NCBI GenBank assembly: GCA_023133515.1
Contig: JAGLWI010000003.1
Coordinates: 76,265 to 140,264, forward strand
Length of the DNA stretch: 64,000 nucleotides
Reading direction: 5' to 3'
From: Candidatus Babeliales bacterium
GTDB taxonomy: Bacteria > Babelota > Babeliae > Babelales > UASB340
Under the pieces are notes generated by a model that was given only the letters and a program-made list of their open reading frames with translations, was not told where the DNA came from and made no database searches. Below, piece by piece: positions 9,870 through 20,635 of this stretch. Both the position numbers and the translations under genes were made by a program. Each line of letters begins with the position of its first letter. Within the stretch, counting starts at the first letter, position 1.

Positions 9870-11600
9870 TTATCTAATAATTACAAATTTTTGTTTTTCA
9901 TAATCCCATGTGAAAAATATAATTTTTTCTTGAATGTATTTTTTATCGATTATCAAAGTAAAGTCTGTAGTTAATTTTTCACCATTTATATTTTTTGTTT
10001 TATGTATAATTTTTTTCCCCATTGAACAACCATTTTTTTCATTTAAGTTAAAAGCAACTTTTTTTGAATTTGATGATTTGAATCGAAATCCATTTTTAAT
10101 TGGAGTAATTTTTACGAAGTTTTTTTTATAATATTCGCTTACCATGTTTTTCCAGCCAACTGGAGATACGATATTTGAATCTAATTGTTTAATAATTGTT
10201 TTTGTGTCAAAGTATGCATGAATTGAAGGATTATCTTGAAAAATCCATATTAATCCTGCAAAGTGACCACCAAAGCCATCAGATGGATAACCTAAAAAAC
10301 AGAGTGATTTTTTTTGCAGTTGTGGATTATTTATGATTTTTTTTATTGCTTTTGACATGATTTTCATTTTTGTTTCTCGTCTCGAAAAATTTTCTATAGC
10401 AAATGTTATTTGAAAAATATTTAATATTATTAATCCTAAGATGAAGGGCTTTTTAAGAAATAATAAGTTTTCTTTGTGATATTTGAAAAGAAAAATGAAA
10501 GTAAGTAAAACAAATATATGAGTTTCGTAAAAGTATCTAGGATTATAATGTCCCAAATAACTTGGCCATAACATTAAGAATGTCGCGATAATAAAGTATA
10601 TGATATAAATTTTTTTACTGTTTTTTATGAATAGCCATATAAATAAGATAAATAATGTTATTACAATTATTCCTCGGATTGTTTTGTGGCCCCATGGTAA
10701 CCATGAAAGATGTAATGCATCATATATAAATACTTTAAATTCTGGAATTTTTTCTTTTATTAGTTTGAAAAGTGAGTTGTTTTGTGTGTTTAATTTTGAT
10801 GCTAAAGGATATAAATATAATCTTAGCGAAAAGAAAACAGAAAGTATTACCCAAAACCCACTACTAATTTTAACGTTGGTTATAGAGTGTTTAAATAATT
10901 TTTTTAAATTAAGTGTATTTTTTGGGGAAGGGTATAAGAATAATCCTAAAAATATAATTGCAGGAAGGACTATCGAGGATTCCCTTGTAAAAAGAGAAAG
11001 TGTAAAAAGCATGCATGAGAAAAAATAATAAAATAATTTTTTTGAATCTAAATATTTTTTTAAAAATAATATACTTAACAGCATTAACATGACATTTATA
11101 TAATAATGTAGGTTTACAATTGCTCCGAATCTATATGCAATTTGTGGATGAAAAGTAAATAGTAGAGCTATTAAAAATGCTGGAAATAAAGATGTAAACC
11201 ATAGAAAAATATTAAATAAAATTACAGTGTTTATAGAATGAAAAAATACGCTTGTAAGAAGATAATAATAAGCATTTGTTCCGAATATCCAATATTGAAT
11301 AGCAAAATAAACGCAATATAATGGTCTATAAAATGTGCTAAAGAATGAAGTATTCCTTTCAAATATGCTAAGGCAATTTGATGCTCCCATTCCTTGATTT
11401 GTATGACCATTTAGAAAAAAATTAAAAAGATCATTCCAGGTTTTTGTTTTATATCCAAGATAAAGTCCGTGAAAGTCGTCTCCTCCATTAAACCACCAAC
11501 ATTTAAAAGGAACACCAAGAATACAAAAAACTATAGCGAAAATTATTAGTGATAATATTAGGTGTTTGTGTTTTTTGATGATATTTATAATTGTTTTCAT
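9870..11600 (-). CDS. Multi-pass membrane protein, GT-C-like, paralogue B with extended C-terminal domain
   Basis: Many TM helices; WWFNGGDDFHGLY first-loop acidic motif; C-terminal TWDYEKQKF. Confidence 0.65.
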   Translation of the reverse strand: MKTIINIIKKHKHLILSLIIFAIVFCILGVPFKCWWFNGGDDFHGLYLGYKTKTWNDLFNFFLNGHTNQGMGASNCLSIFERNTSFFSTFYRPLYCVYFAIQYWIFGTNAYYYLLTSVFFHSINTVILFNIFLWFTSLFPAFLIALLFTFHPQIAYRFGAIVNLHYYINVMLMLLSILFLKKYLDSKKLFYYFFSCMLFTLSLFTRESSIVLPAIIFLGLFLYPSPKNTLNLKKLFKHSITNVKISSGFWVILSVFFSLRLYLYPLASKLNTQNNSLFKLIKEKIPEFKVFIYDALHLSWLPWGHKTIRGIIVITLFILFIWLFIKNSKKIYIIYFIIATFLMLWPSYLGHYNPRYFYETHIFVLLTFIFLFKYHKENLLFLKKPFILGLIILNIFQITFAIENFSRRETKMKIMSKAIKKIINNPQLQKKSLCFLGYPSDGFGGHFAGLIWIFQDNPSIHAYFDTKTIIKQLDSNIVSPVGWKNMVSEYYKKNFVKITPIKNGFRFKSSNSKKVAFNLNEKNGCSMGKKIIHKTKNINGEKLTTDFTLIIDKKYIQEKIIFFTWDYEKQKFVIIR

Positions 11601-11617
11601 AGTGAAAAAGCTTATTT

Positions 11618-12556
11618 TTAAAAGTTTATTTTTTCATCTATCAAAAATACTGGGCGGTTTTTTATTTCTTGAAAAATTTTTCCTATGTAAAGACCAATCA
11701 TTCCTAATGAAAATAAGGTTACTGCAAATAAAAAGAGAATAGATATTATTATTGATGTCCAACCAATAAGAATAACGTATCCAAAGATTTTCATTAAAAG
11801 GGCTGTAATAACTCCAATAAAACATGATATTATTATAAGAATAGAAAGAAAAATAATTGCATAAATCGGGGTGGTTGAAAATGATATAATATTTTCAAGA
11901 GCAAAAATTGTAAGTTTTGTGTAATTATATTTTGATTTACCTGAGTATCTTGCTTTACGTATAAAAAGAATGGCTTTTTTAGGTAATCCAGACCAATAAA
12001 CAAGCCCGCGAATGAAAAGTGTTTTTTCTGGCATTCTTTTAAAAAAATCAACAGCTTTTCTACTCATTAAACAAAAATCTCCTACATTTTGAGGGAGATC
12101 TATTTTTGTGAAAAATTTAAATATTGGATAGAAAGCTTTGGAAGTTAATTTTTTAAAAATGGATTCGTTCTCACGTTTTGATCTTTGTCCATATACAATA
12201 TGATATCCATTCAAAAATTCTTTTTCAAATTCAAGAATAAGTTCTGGTGGATCTTGTCTGTCTGCATCGATAAGAATAACTGCTTCACCATTGGTATTAT
12301 GTATTCCTGCATATGTTGCTTGTTCGTGGCCAAAGTTTCTAGTAAAAGATATAACTTTAAAATTAGAATCTTTTTGAGCAATTTTTTTTAAAATTTGTAG
12401 AGTTGAATCTTGACTTCCATCATTTACAGCAATGATTTCAAAATTTTTAAAGTATTTTAGTTGTTTGATTATTGTTAATAGTTCATTATATAAAAGTTCT
12501 ATGTTTCCTTGTTCATTGAACATTGGAATTACTATTGATAATTTTTTGTTATTCAT
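11618..12556 (-). CDS. GT2 polyprenyl-phosphate glycosyltransferase (GtrB/ArnC-like)
   Basis: LSIVIPMFNEQGNIELLYNEL...AVNDGSQDSTL...VILIDADRQDPPELI, two C-terminal TM helices. Confidence 0.88.
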   Translation of the reverse strand: MNNKKLSIVIPMFNEQGNIELLYNELLTIIKQLKYFKNFEIIAVNDGSQDSTLQILKKIAQKDSNFKVISFTRNFGHEQATYAGIHNTNGEAVILIDADRQDPPELILEFEKEFLNGYHIVYGQRSKRENESIFKKLTSKAFYPIFKFFTKIDLPQNVGDFCLMSRKAVDFFKRMPEKTLFIRGLVYWSGLPKKAILFIRKARYSGKSKYNYTKLTIFALENIISFSTTPIYAIIFLSILIIISCFIGVITALLMKIFGYVILIGWTSIIISILFLFAVTLFSLGMIGLYIGKIFQEIKNRPVFLIDEKINF

Positions 12557-12564
12557 AATATCTT

Positions 12565-14094
12565 TTAATTTTTTAAAATTTTAAATTTTGATAATTTATA
12601 ATCCCATGTTATTGATAAAATTTTTTCATTTTTATTATTAGGTTTTCCATATTGATAGACATTGTATGTTGAATTTTTAGTAAGCATCCATAAAGCTTGA
12701 GCTGTGCCTTCTGAAAATTGTTTTGGAAGATTAAAAAAATATAAAGATGTTTTGTTATTTATTGCATCTAATAAAGTATTATTTTTTATTAGTTCGTTAA
12801 ATGAAGTGGTTATATGCGCACGAATTTTTTCTCTTTTTTTTAATTCTTTCATTAAAAATATAGTATTAAAAGTAATAAGAGAAATTAAGATGATTATTAT
12901 TACATTTTTAAATTTATAAAATATTTTTATTTGTTTGAAAAATTTAAAAGATATAATAATCATTAAAATAAAAAACGTTAGTGACATGTAAATATATCTT
13001 GGTTGATATTGTATCAATAGAGCTGGCCAACTAAATATTAGTACACTAAATATTAAAAATAAAATATAAGATTTTTTTTTATTTTTGATAAAAAGAAAAA
13101 TAAGAAAAGAAATTAATAAGATTATTAATATTCCTTTAAATATTTGAGTTTGTGGTGGTATCCAATTGAGGCCTAAAATATCTGATATATAACTTACAAA
13201 ATCAAAAAATCTGTCTTTCATTCTTGCTATAAAAGAAGGCCAATTAAATTTAAAATTAAGAGTTCCTGTATTTGAAGTTATTGGTAATACTATTGCTCTT
13301 ACTGTTAAATAAAATGCTGTTATTATCCAATATGGTATTGATATAAGAATACTATTTTTAATATTTTCCCAAGAACTGATTTGATTGTTTTTGGTAATTT
13401 TTTTATAAAAGTATGTTGCAGGAATGCTCCATAGTGCAAAAATAACAGTAGCTTCTTTTAAAAACAAATTTGCAACTAATAAAAAACAAGAGATTAAGTA
13501 GTATTTTATTTTTTTTGTATTTAAGTATTTTTTTAAAAATAAAATTAGAATTAATAAAACAAGTAGTTCACTGAAATATGTTTGTGCGCTTATCCAACCT
13601 ATCCAGTTATGTAAACTTGGATGAAATGCAAAGTATGCAGCAGCTAAAAATGCAAATATTATTGGTATAATTTTAAGAAAAATATTAAAAAGTATTACTG
13701 AATTAATTGCATGTAAAATTATTGTTATAAAAAAATATCCATAAGCATTGGTTTTAAAAAAGTACACCTGTGGAAGATAATAGATAAATGACATTGGTCT
13801 ATAGAGCCCACAAAAAAAACCTTGTTCTTTTGCACTATTAGAAGGATGACTTAAAACTTCTATGCTACCTTCATAAAAAAAACGCAATACATCTTTGTAA
13901 GTTTTTATGAAACAATGATAAATATTTCCAAAGTCGTCTGTTTTAAAACCCCATTTTGTGTATGGGATTCCAAGAAACAATATTATTATTGTGAATAATA
14001 TTATGGATAAAAATATTGTTTGTTTCCTATTATTTACCACTACTCTCTTTTTTAAAAACCGATTTTTATTTGGTATGTAATTGGCCTGTTTCAT
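12565..14094 (-). CDS. Multi-pass membrane protein, GT-C-like, paralogue C
   Basis: Similar over most of its length to 8069..9574; WGFKTDDFGNIYHC motif; C-terminal TWDYKLSKF. Confidence 0.65.
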   Translation of the reverse strand: MKQANYIPNKNRFLKKRVVVNNRKQTIFLSIILFTIIILFLGIPYTKWGFKTDDFGNIYHCFIKTYKDVLRFFYEGSIEVLSHPSNSAKEQGFFCGLYRPMSFIYYLPQVYFFKTNAYGYFFITIILHAINSVILFNIFLKIIPIIFAFLAAAYFAFHPSLHNWIGWISAQTYFSELLVLLILILFLKKYLNTKKIKYYLISCFLLVANLFLKEATVIFALWSIPATYFYKKITKNNQISSWENIKNSILISIPYWIITAFYLTVRAIVLPITSNTGTLNFKFNWPSFIARMKDRFFDFVSYISDILGLNWIPPQTQIFKGILIILLISFLIFLFIKNKKKSYILFLIFSVLIFSWPALLIQYQPRYIYMSLTFFILMIIISFKFFKQIKIFYKFKNVIIIILISLITFNTIFLMKELKKREKIRAHITTSFNELIKNNTLLDAINNKTSLYFFNLPKQFSEGTAQALWMLTKNSTYNVYQYGKPNNKNEKILSITWDYKLSKFKILKN

Positions 14095-14162
14095 GATATA
14101 TTTTTTAATGAAAAAGTAAAAGGAGTGTTAAATTTATTTTAAGAGTTAATTTTTTAAGTAAT

Positions 14163-15170
14163 ATGAGTATGAAAATTGCGATAATAACTGGTATAACAGG
14201 TCAAGATGGTGCTTATTTAAGTAAGTTTCTTTTAGAGAAAAAATACAAGATTGTAGGTTTTGTTAGATCAAATGATGATTATAGTAAGCTTGAGTATCTA
14301 AAAATAAAAAATGAAATTATTTTTGAGAAATGTGACTTATTGAATCTTTCTGAGATTATAAAAAATATACAAAAATATAATCCGCGTGAAATTTATAATT
14401 TTGCATCTCAAAGTTCTGTTAGTTTGTCTATAAAAGAACCTTTTCAAACTCTTCAATTTAATATTATTTCGGTTTTAAATTTGTTAGAAGCGATAAGACT
14501 TATTGGAAAAAGTATAAGATTTTTTCAGGCTTCAAGTTGTGAAATGTTTGGTAAGTTTCAAAATATTCCAACAGTCGAAAATGATTTTTTTAAACCATTA
14601 AATCCGTATGCAATTTCTAAAGTTACAGCGCATCAGATTGTTTCTAACTATAGAAAGTTATATGGTATTTTTTCATGTTGTGCAATTCTTTTTAATCATG
14701 AATCTTATTTACGTGGAGAGGATTTTTTTGTAAAAAAAATTGTAAAACAGGCGGTTGAGATAAAGTTTGGAAAACGTGATTTTTTAAAAGTTGGTAATCT
14801 TGATATAAAACGTGATTTGGGATATGCGCCTAGATATATAGAAGCAATGTGGTTAATGTTGCAGCAATCAAAAGCAGAAGATTTTGTAATATCTTCTGGA
14901 AAATCTATTTGTTTAAAAGATATTGTTTATTATGTTTTTGATAAATTGGGGTTGAAAAGAGAAAAAATAATTGTTGATAAAGACTTTTTTAGAAAAAGTG
15001 ATATTCCAGAAACATTAGGTGATAATTCTAAAGCTAAAAAAGTTTTAGGATGGGATTATGAAATGGATTTTTATAAAGTTTTGGATTTTTTAATTAGTGA
15101 AGAGATTGATAATCAAAGATTAAAATATTTTAAAAATAAGGGAATCGATGAAGATTTTAAATCGATTTAA
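14163..15170 (+). CDS. gmd: GDP-mannose 4,6-dehydratase-like SDR
   Basis: ITGITGQDGAYLSKFLLEK, LNPYAISKVTAHQI (YxxxK), NHESYLRGEDFFVKKI, GNLDIKRDLGYAPRYIEAMWLMLQQ. Confidence 0.85.
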   Translation: MSMKIAIITGITGQDGAYLSKFLLEKKYKIVGFVRSNDDYSKLEYLKIKNEIIFEKCDLLNLSEIIKNIQKYNPREIYNFASQSSVSLSIKEPFQTLQFNIISVLNLLEAIRLIGKSIRFFQASSCEMFGKFQNIPTVENDFFKPLNPYAISKVTAHQIVSNYRKLYGIFSCCAILFNHESYLRGEDFFVKKIVKQAVEIKFGKRDFLKVGNLDIKRDLGYAPRYIEAMWLMLQQSKAEDFVISSGKSICLKDIVYYVFDKLGLKREKIIVDKDFFRKSDIPETLGDNSKAKKVLGWDYEMDFYKVLDFLISEEIDNQRLKYFKNKGIDEDFKSI

Positions 15171-16086
15171 AAATAAAAATAATTTAATTTCAGTTGTTTT
15201 GGGATCATATAATCGTTTGAAATTTCTTAAATTAGCAATAGAAAGTATACGTCAAGAACTTAAAAATTTATCGCATGAAATTTTTGTTATTGATGGCGGT
15301 TCAAATGATGGGGCGCTTGAATGGTTAGTAGAACAGAAAGATATTATAACAATTGTTCAACATAATCGTGGGGAGTGGAATGGTAAAAAAATTGAGCGTA
15401 AATCTTGGGGATATTTTATTAACCTTGGGTTTAAGTGTGCTCAAGGCAAGTATATTTGTATGCTTAGCGATGATTGTTTAGTTGTTCCAGGTGCAATTAA
15501 AAATGGTTATGAGTTATTTGAAGAAGAGTTGAAAAAAGGTCGAAAAGTTGGAGCAGTTGCATTTTATTATAGAAATTGGCCAAAACAGGAAAAATATTAC
15601 GTTGCTTATACTTTAGGTAATAATCTTTATGTTAATCATGGATTGTATTTAAATGATGCTTTAAAAGATGTTGGTTATGTAGATGAGCAAAATTATTTTT
15701 TTTATAATGGAGATGGAGATCTTTGTTTGAAAATGAGGGAAAAGGGTTATGAGTGTATTGAGTCAGAAAATTCTTATGTGGAACATTATCCTCATGCTAA
15801 TTTGAATGTTATTAAGTCTAATCACAAAAAACAAAAAATTGATAATAAAAATTATTTTGAAAAATGGGATGGCATTTTTTATGATAAAAATAAGAATAAT
15901 GTTGGTATGTTAAAAAGCAAAAAGTATAAAGATAAATTTTATACAGCAGAAAAATTTAGAAATATTCATAATGATACAATATTTAAAAATCCTGAATTAT
16001 CGAAGATAAAGAATAGAAAAAATAGAGTTAAAGTTCTAACAAAAAAAGTTTTAAAATTTTTTAGATGTTATAGAGTTTTATTTTGA
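15148..16086 (+). CDS. GT2 family glycosyltransferase
   Basis: NLISVVLGSYNRLKFLKLAIESI...VIDGGSNDGALEWL; paralogue of 2929..3855. Confidence 0.85.
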   Translation: MKILNRFKNKNNLISVVLGSYNRLKFLKLAIESIRQELKNLSHEIFVIDGGSNDGALEWLVEQKDIITIVQHNRGEWNGKKIERKSWGYFINLGFKCAQGKYICMLSDDCLVVPGAIKNGYELFEEELKKGRKVGAVAFYYRNWPKQEKYYVAYTLGNNLYVNHGLYLNDALKDVGYVDEQNYFFYNGDGDLCLKMREKGYECIESENSYVEHYPHANLNVIKSNHKKQKIDNKNYFEKWDGIFYDKNKNNVGMLKSKKYKDKFYTAEKFRNIHNDTIFKNPELSKIKNRKNRVKVLTKKVLKFFRCYRVLF

Positions 16087-16907
16087 TTTTCTTGTTTTTC
16101 AAAATATGCTAAAACATTGAAATTGACTCCAAGGAATGTTTTTTCTGAGTTTATTAATGATTTATCTAAAAAATCTAATGTTTTTGAAATAAATGGCATA
16201 ATCAACTTTTGATAAATTTTTCTATGTTCATAAGATTTATTATCTTTTATGATCCATTTTTTAAAAGGATAGTTTATAAATCTAAACACGTGTTTTAGTC
16301 TATTCCATATTAGATTGTGCATTTTATGTGGATAAAAAATTTTTTTTAATTGTAATGATGGATAAACAATTTTTTCTAAGTTTTTAAATTTATTTAGATT
16401 ATAATATCTGTAGTGTCCATATTTTAGAAATTCGTTTTTTGTTGCAAGCCCGCTTTTTTTACCTGGGACAAAAAATATTAATTCGCCATTATTTTTTAAG
16501 ATTCTTTTGCATTCTTTGATTACATTAAAATCGTTTTTTATATGTTCTAAAGTGTGAGACGAAACAATCACATCAAAAAAGTTATCTTTGAATGGAAGTT
16601 TTTCTGCATTACAAACATGAAGTGATGCTTGTTTTTTTAGTTTTTGAAATTGTTCTTTTACTTTATTTATCGTGTTTGTGGAAATATCTATTCCGTAACA
16701 ATTAAAATTTTGTAGGTCTAATAATAAGCTCGATATTCCAGTTCCTATTTCTAACAAATTTCCTGAATTATGTTTTATTTGTGATATTATAAGTTTTCTT
16801 GTGCAATAGCTTCCAACATCATATTTAAATGATTCATAATCATCTGATGGAAAAAAGTTTTCGTAAAATGTTTTTTTGCTTGATTCAGAAAATTTTTGTC
16901 TTTTCAT
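16068..16907 (-). CDS. Class I SAM-dependent methyltransferase
   Basis: GNLLEIGTGISSLLLDL, DNFFDVIVSSHTLEHI, ECKRILKNNGELIFFVPG. Confidence 0.8.
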   Translation of the reverse strand: MKRQKFSESSKKTFYENFFPSDDYESFKYDVGSYCTRKLIISQIKHNSGNLLEIGTGISSLLLDLQNFNCYGIDISTNTINKVKEQFQKLKKQASLHVCNAEKLPFKDNFFDVIVSSHTLEHIKNDFNVIKECKRILKNNGELIFFVPGKKSGLATKNEFLKYGHYRYYNLNKFKNLEKIVYPSLQLKKIFYPHKMHNLIWNRLKHVFRFINYPFKKWIIKDNKSYEHRKIYQKLIMPFISKTLDFLDKSLINSEKTFLGVNFNVLAYFEKQENQNKTL

Positions 16908-16932
16908 TTCTCTCTCGGATACTTCATATTTT

Positions 16933-18642
16933 TTATAAATAACTTTCTCTTAATTGTTTGCTGATTAATTTTTTTGAAACTTCTGTAACTTTATGATTTT
17001 TGATCATCAAAATTCTATCCATTTTTTCTATGAAAGATAGTCTGTGAGAAATTACAATTACAGTTTTTTCTTTACAGCTTTCTTCCAAAGTTAACCGAAT
17101 CATATTTTCAGATTCTTGGTCTAAAGAAGATGTTGCTTCATCAAAAATAAGTATTGGTGGATTTTTAAGAAGTGCTCTTGCAATTGTTAATCTTTGTTTT
17201 TGTCCAACAGAAAGTTTATTACCATTTTCTCCAACGATAGTTTGATATTTTTGAGGTAATTTTTGAATGAATTCGTTAGCATGCGCTGCTTTACAAGAAT
17301 TTTCGATATCAATAATTGTTTTTTGTGGTTGAGAGTATGAGACATTTGCAAAAATTGTGTCATTAAAAAGAAAAGTTTTTTGTCCCACATATCCGATTTT
17401 ATTGCGTAAGGTTGAAAGATTTATTTTTGTTATATCATTGTTATTTATCAAAATTTTTCCTGAGTTTGGTGTAATAAAACCTAGTAATAGATCGCATAAT
17501 GTACTTTTACCTGATCCTGAAGGTCCAATGATTCCAATTTTTTCATATTTTTTTATTTCAAGATTTATATTTTGTAAAACATAATTGTTTTTGATATATG
17601 AAAAAGATATGTTTTCGAATTTTATTTTACATTGTTTTTTAAGATCTTTTTCTATTTTTTTAATTAAAATATCTTTATGTTGTATGGCTGGATAAACCTT
17701 ACTCATTAATGCAAAAACTTTGTCTGCTGCCGCAAGTCCATATTGTATTTCAGAATACACATTGATTAATCTTTTAAGGGGATGGTATGCGAGCAAAATT
17801 GCTACGAAAAATGATGTTAATTGGCCTGCAGTGATTGCATGGTTCATTATTTGTTGTGCTGCAATATAAAAAACTATGCTGCCACCTGCCATGGATATAA
17901 TTTCGATAAATGCAGGACCTAGGGATGCAACGTGAACATTTCGCATTATTGAACAAAAACATTCTTTTAGGTATTTTACAAATCTTTTGATTTCTGTTTT
18001 TTCACCATTAAATGCTTTTACTTCTCTTATTCCAACAAATACTTCTTGTAGCAATGAACTTGTTTTTCCAATGTTTTTTTGTATAGAAACAGAAGCTGAT
18101 TTTATTGCTGTTCCCATTTTTCTGATTGTTATTCCTATTACTGGTCCTACTATTAGCATTAATAAAGCAAGTTTCCAATTTTGCATAAATGCAACCCCAA
18201 TTAAAAAGATTGCTTCAAAAAAACTACGCATACCATTTTTTATTGCAGCTGATGAAGCGTTTTGTATCATTTGAATATCATTGAGAAAATGGGACATTAG
18301 TTGGCCTGTTGTTTTTTCTTTAAAAAAAGAAATTGGGAAGTAGACAACTTTTTTAAAAAGGTCAGTTCTTATGTCATTTACCACTTTATTTCCTACCCAG
18401 TTCATGTAATAGGAGGATAAGTACATAAAAATACCCTTTAAAGTGAATATTGATAAAAAACCTATGAGAAATGGAATGAGTAGATAATTTAATTTTTTTA
18501 TAAAAATATCATCTACTGCGTGTTTTATAATATAAGTTGGAGCTGCTGAAAATAATCCATAACATGATGCTGTAATTATGGATATTAAAAGTTGTTTCCA
18601 GTATTTTTTAGTATATTGTAATAATTGATTTAAGCTTTTCAT
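16933..18642 (-). CDS. msbA: ABC exporter, fused permease/ATPase (MsbA-like)
   Basis: N-terminal TM domain; IGPSGSGKSTLCDLLLG Walker A, LSVGQKQRLTIARALL signature, PILIFDEATSSLD Walker B. Confidence 0.8.
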   Translation of the reverse strand: MKSLNQLLQYTKKYWKQLLISIITASCYGLFSAAPTYIIKHAVDDIFIKKLNYLLIPFLIGFLSIFTLKGIFMYLSSYYMNWVGNKVVNDIRTDLFKKVVYFPISFFKEKTTGQLMSHFLNDIQMIQNASSAAIKNGMRSFFEAIFLIGVAFMQNWKLALLMLIVGPVIGITIRKMGTAIKSASVSIQKNIGKTSSLLQEVFVGIREVKAFNGEKTEIKRFVKYLKECFCSIMRNVHVASLGPAFIEIISMAGGSIVFYIAAQQIMNHAITAGQLTSFFVAILLAYHPLKRLINVYSEIQYGLAAADKVFALMSKVYPAIQHKDILIKKIEKDLKKQCKIKFENISFSYIKNNYVLQNINLEIKKYEKIGIIGPSGSGKSTLCDLLLGFITPNSGKILINNNDITKINLSTLRNKIGYVGQKTFLFNDTIFANVSYSQPQKTIIDIENSCKAAHANEFIQKLPQKYQTIVGENGNKLSVGQKQRLTIARALLKNPPILIFDEATSSLDQESENMIRLTLEESCKEKTVIVISHRLSFIEKMDRILMIKNHKVTEVSKKLISKQLRESYL

Positions 18643-18805
18643 TTGTTTTGCATTTATAAACTTTAAAAAAAATATTTATAAAAATGATTTAGTTAAGATA
18701 TTTTAATATTTAATTAACGTTATCATTATGATGAATAATACTAAAATAAAATTACATTATAAACATAAGATTTATAATTCGGGTAAAAAGTTAAATAAAT
18801 TTGTA

Positions 18806-20050
18806 TTATTTGAAACTTGGATAAATTGGAAAATCTTTGCAGAAAACTTCAACTATTTCTTTAAGTTTTTTTAAAAAAGCTTCATCACCTCGTTTTTTAA
18901 TAGCTTCATCGATCCAATGTACAATTTGAGTTGCTTCTTTTCCTTTAAATCCACGAGTTGTTATAGCAGGAGTTCCTATTCTGATTCCACTTGGGTTTAC
19001 TGGTGATTGTGTATCAAAAGGTATTGTGTTTCTATTTAAAATTATGCTGCATTTTTCTAAAGTTTCTTCTACTAATTTACCTGTTATTTTTTCGAAAGAT
19101 TCTCCGTTTTTTTGTCTTAAATCGATCAAAAATAAGTGGTTGTCGGTGCCATTTGATACAATTTTATATCCTAAATCTTTAAATGTTTTTGCCATTATTT
19201 TTGCGTTTTTTATTACTTGTTCTTGGTATTTTTTAAAATCTTTACTTTGTGCTTGTTCAAAAGCAATAGCTTTTGCAGCAATCACATTCATGAGTGGGCC
19301 ACCTTGGCAACCAGGCATAACCGATTTATCTATAGATTCTTTAAAATCACCTTGGCAGCAGATAAATCCTCCTCGTGGACCTCTAAGTGTTTTATGGGTT
19401 GTACTGCTGACAATGTGAGCGCAGGGAATTGGACTTGGGTGAAGTTCTGCTGCAACAAGTCCTGCAATATGTGCCATATCAACAAATAGTATGCAATTAT
19501 TATCTTCTGCTATTTCTCCTAGCCTTGCAAAATCTATAAATCTAGAATATGCAGAGGCTCCTGCCACAAGCATTTTAGGTTTGTGTTGATTAACTAATAT
19601 TTCTATTTCATCGTAATCTAACATCTCAGTTTCTGGATCTACTCCATAATGGACAAAATTGAATAATTTGCCAGAAAAATTTACTTTATGGCCATGGGTA
19701 AGATGTCCACCTGCGCTTAGCGACATTGCAAGTATTGTTTCACCGTGTTTTAATTGGCTAAAATAGACTGCCATGTTAGCTGAGGATCCAGAATGAGGTT
19801 GTACATTGACATGTGTGGCATTGAATAATTTTCTTGCCTGCTCTATTGCATAATTTTCGACCTTATCTACAACTTGACAGCCCCCATAATATCTTTTTTC
19901 TGGATATCCTTCTGCGTATTTGTTTGTAAAGATTGAGCCTGTTGCTTTTAAAATGTCAGGATTTGCATAATTTTCTGAGGCTATAAGATTGATAGTTTTT
20001 TCTTCTCGTTCTAGTTCTTCTTTTATCAATTTAAATATCTGTTTTTTCAT
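18806..20050 (-). CDS. glyA: Serine hydroxymethyltransferase
   Basis: LIASENYANPDILKATGSIFTNKYAEGYPEKRYYGGC, TTHKTLRGPRGG; start placed at MKKQIFKLIKEEL (20050) behind a ggagaa RBS rather than the tracked 20113. Confidence 0.97.
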   Translation of the reverse strand: MKKQIFKLIKEELEREEKTINLIASENYANPDILKATGSIFTNKYAEGYPEKRYYGGCQVVDKVENYAIEQARKLFNATHVNVQPHSGSSANMAVYFSQLKHGETILAMSLSAGGHLTHGHKVNFSGKLFNFVHYGVDPETEMLDYDEIEILVNQHKPKMLVAGASAYSRFIDFARLGEIAEDNNCILFVDMAHIAGLVAAELHPSPIPCAHIVSSTTHKTLRGPRGGFICCQGDFKESIDKSVMPGCQGGPLMNVIAAKAIAFEQAQSKDFKKYQEQVIKNAKIMAKTFKDLGYKIVSNGTDNHLFLIDLRQKNGESFEKITGKLVEETLEKCSIILNRNTIPFDTQSPVNPSGIRIGTPAITTRGFKGKEATQIVHWIDEAIKKRGDEAFLKKLKEIVEVFCKDFPIYPSFK

Positions 20051-20214
20051 TTTTCTCCTTATTTTTATTATATTTGTATTAATCTCTTGATTAAATATGT
20101 TTAAATTTGCCATTATTAAATTAAGAGATTGGAAATTTTACTTAAGGATAGTTTAAAAATGATTTTTTAAAAAGAAAGTATTTTTTGTAGAATTTTGATT
20201 TTGGGGAGGTCTTT

Positions 20215-20592
20215 ATGAAAAAGGTATTTTTTAGTCTTCTGTTTTTTTTATCAATATTGTTTGGTTCTTCACTGGATGCTAGAAGGGGTAGTGGTGGAGC
20301 ATTTGTAGGAGGTCTTGCTGGCGGTATGATGGGAGGCGTCATTTCTGGTGCTATGCGAAAAGATTCTGGTAGAGTGAGCAGGGCTGAGCAAGAAGCTAGA
20401 ATTGCCCAAGAAAAAGCAGAATCGGTAAGAAGAGAGCATCAAAAAGGACAAGTAGAAATGATAAAAGATGAAATGCAGGCTCAGAAAGGAAGATCTGTAA
20501 TAAATCTTATGATTTTTGCTTTATTTATTTTATTTTTGCTCATTTTAGGAATGTTTTTCATGATGCTAAAAATGAAAAAGGGTAGGTCGTAA
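20215..20592 (+). CDS. Small secreted/membrane protein with Gly-zipper-like segment
   Basis: Signal peptide MKKVFFSLLFFLSILFGSSLDA; GGAFVGGLAGGMMGGVISGAM; C-terminal TM helix; upstream ggagg. Confidence 0.6.
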   Translation: MKKVFFSLLFFLSILFGSSLDARRGSGGAFVGGLAGGMMGGVISGAMRKDSGRVSRAEQEARIAQEKAESVRREHQKGQVEMIKDEMQAQKGRSVINLMIFALFILFLLILGMFFMMLKMKKGRS

Positions 20593-20635
20593 TAAAAGAA
20601 GTTAAATTAAAAGATGAAGACTTTTAGGAAGTTAA

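Noticed and set aside
10627-11028. 133-aa plus-strand ORF
   Set aside because: Antisense to the GT-C-like gene 9870-11600; no domain, no convincing RBS; expected by chance in AT-rich coding DNA.
19026-19418. 130-aa plus-strand ORF
   Set aside because: Antisense to glyA, which is unmistakable.
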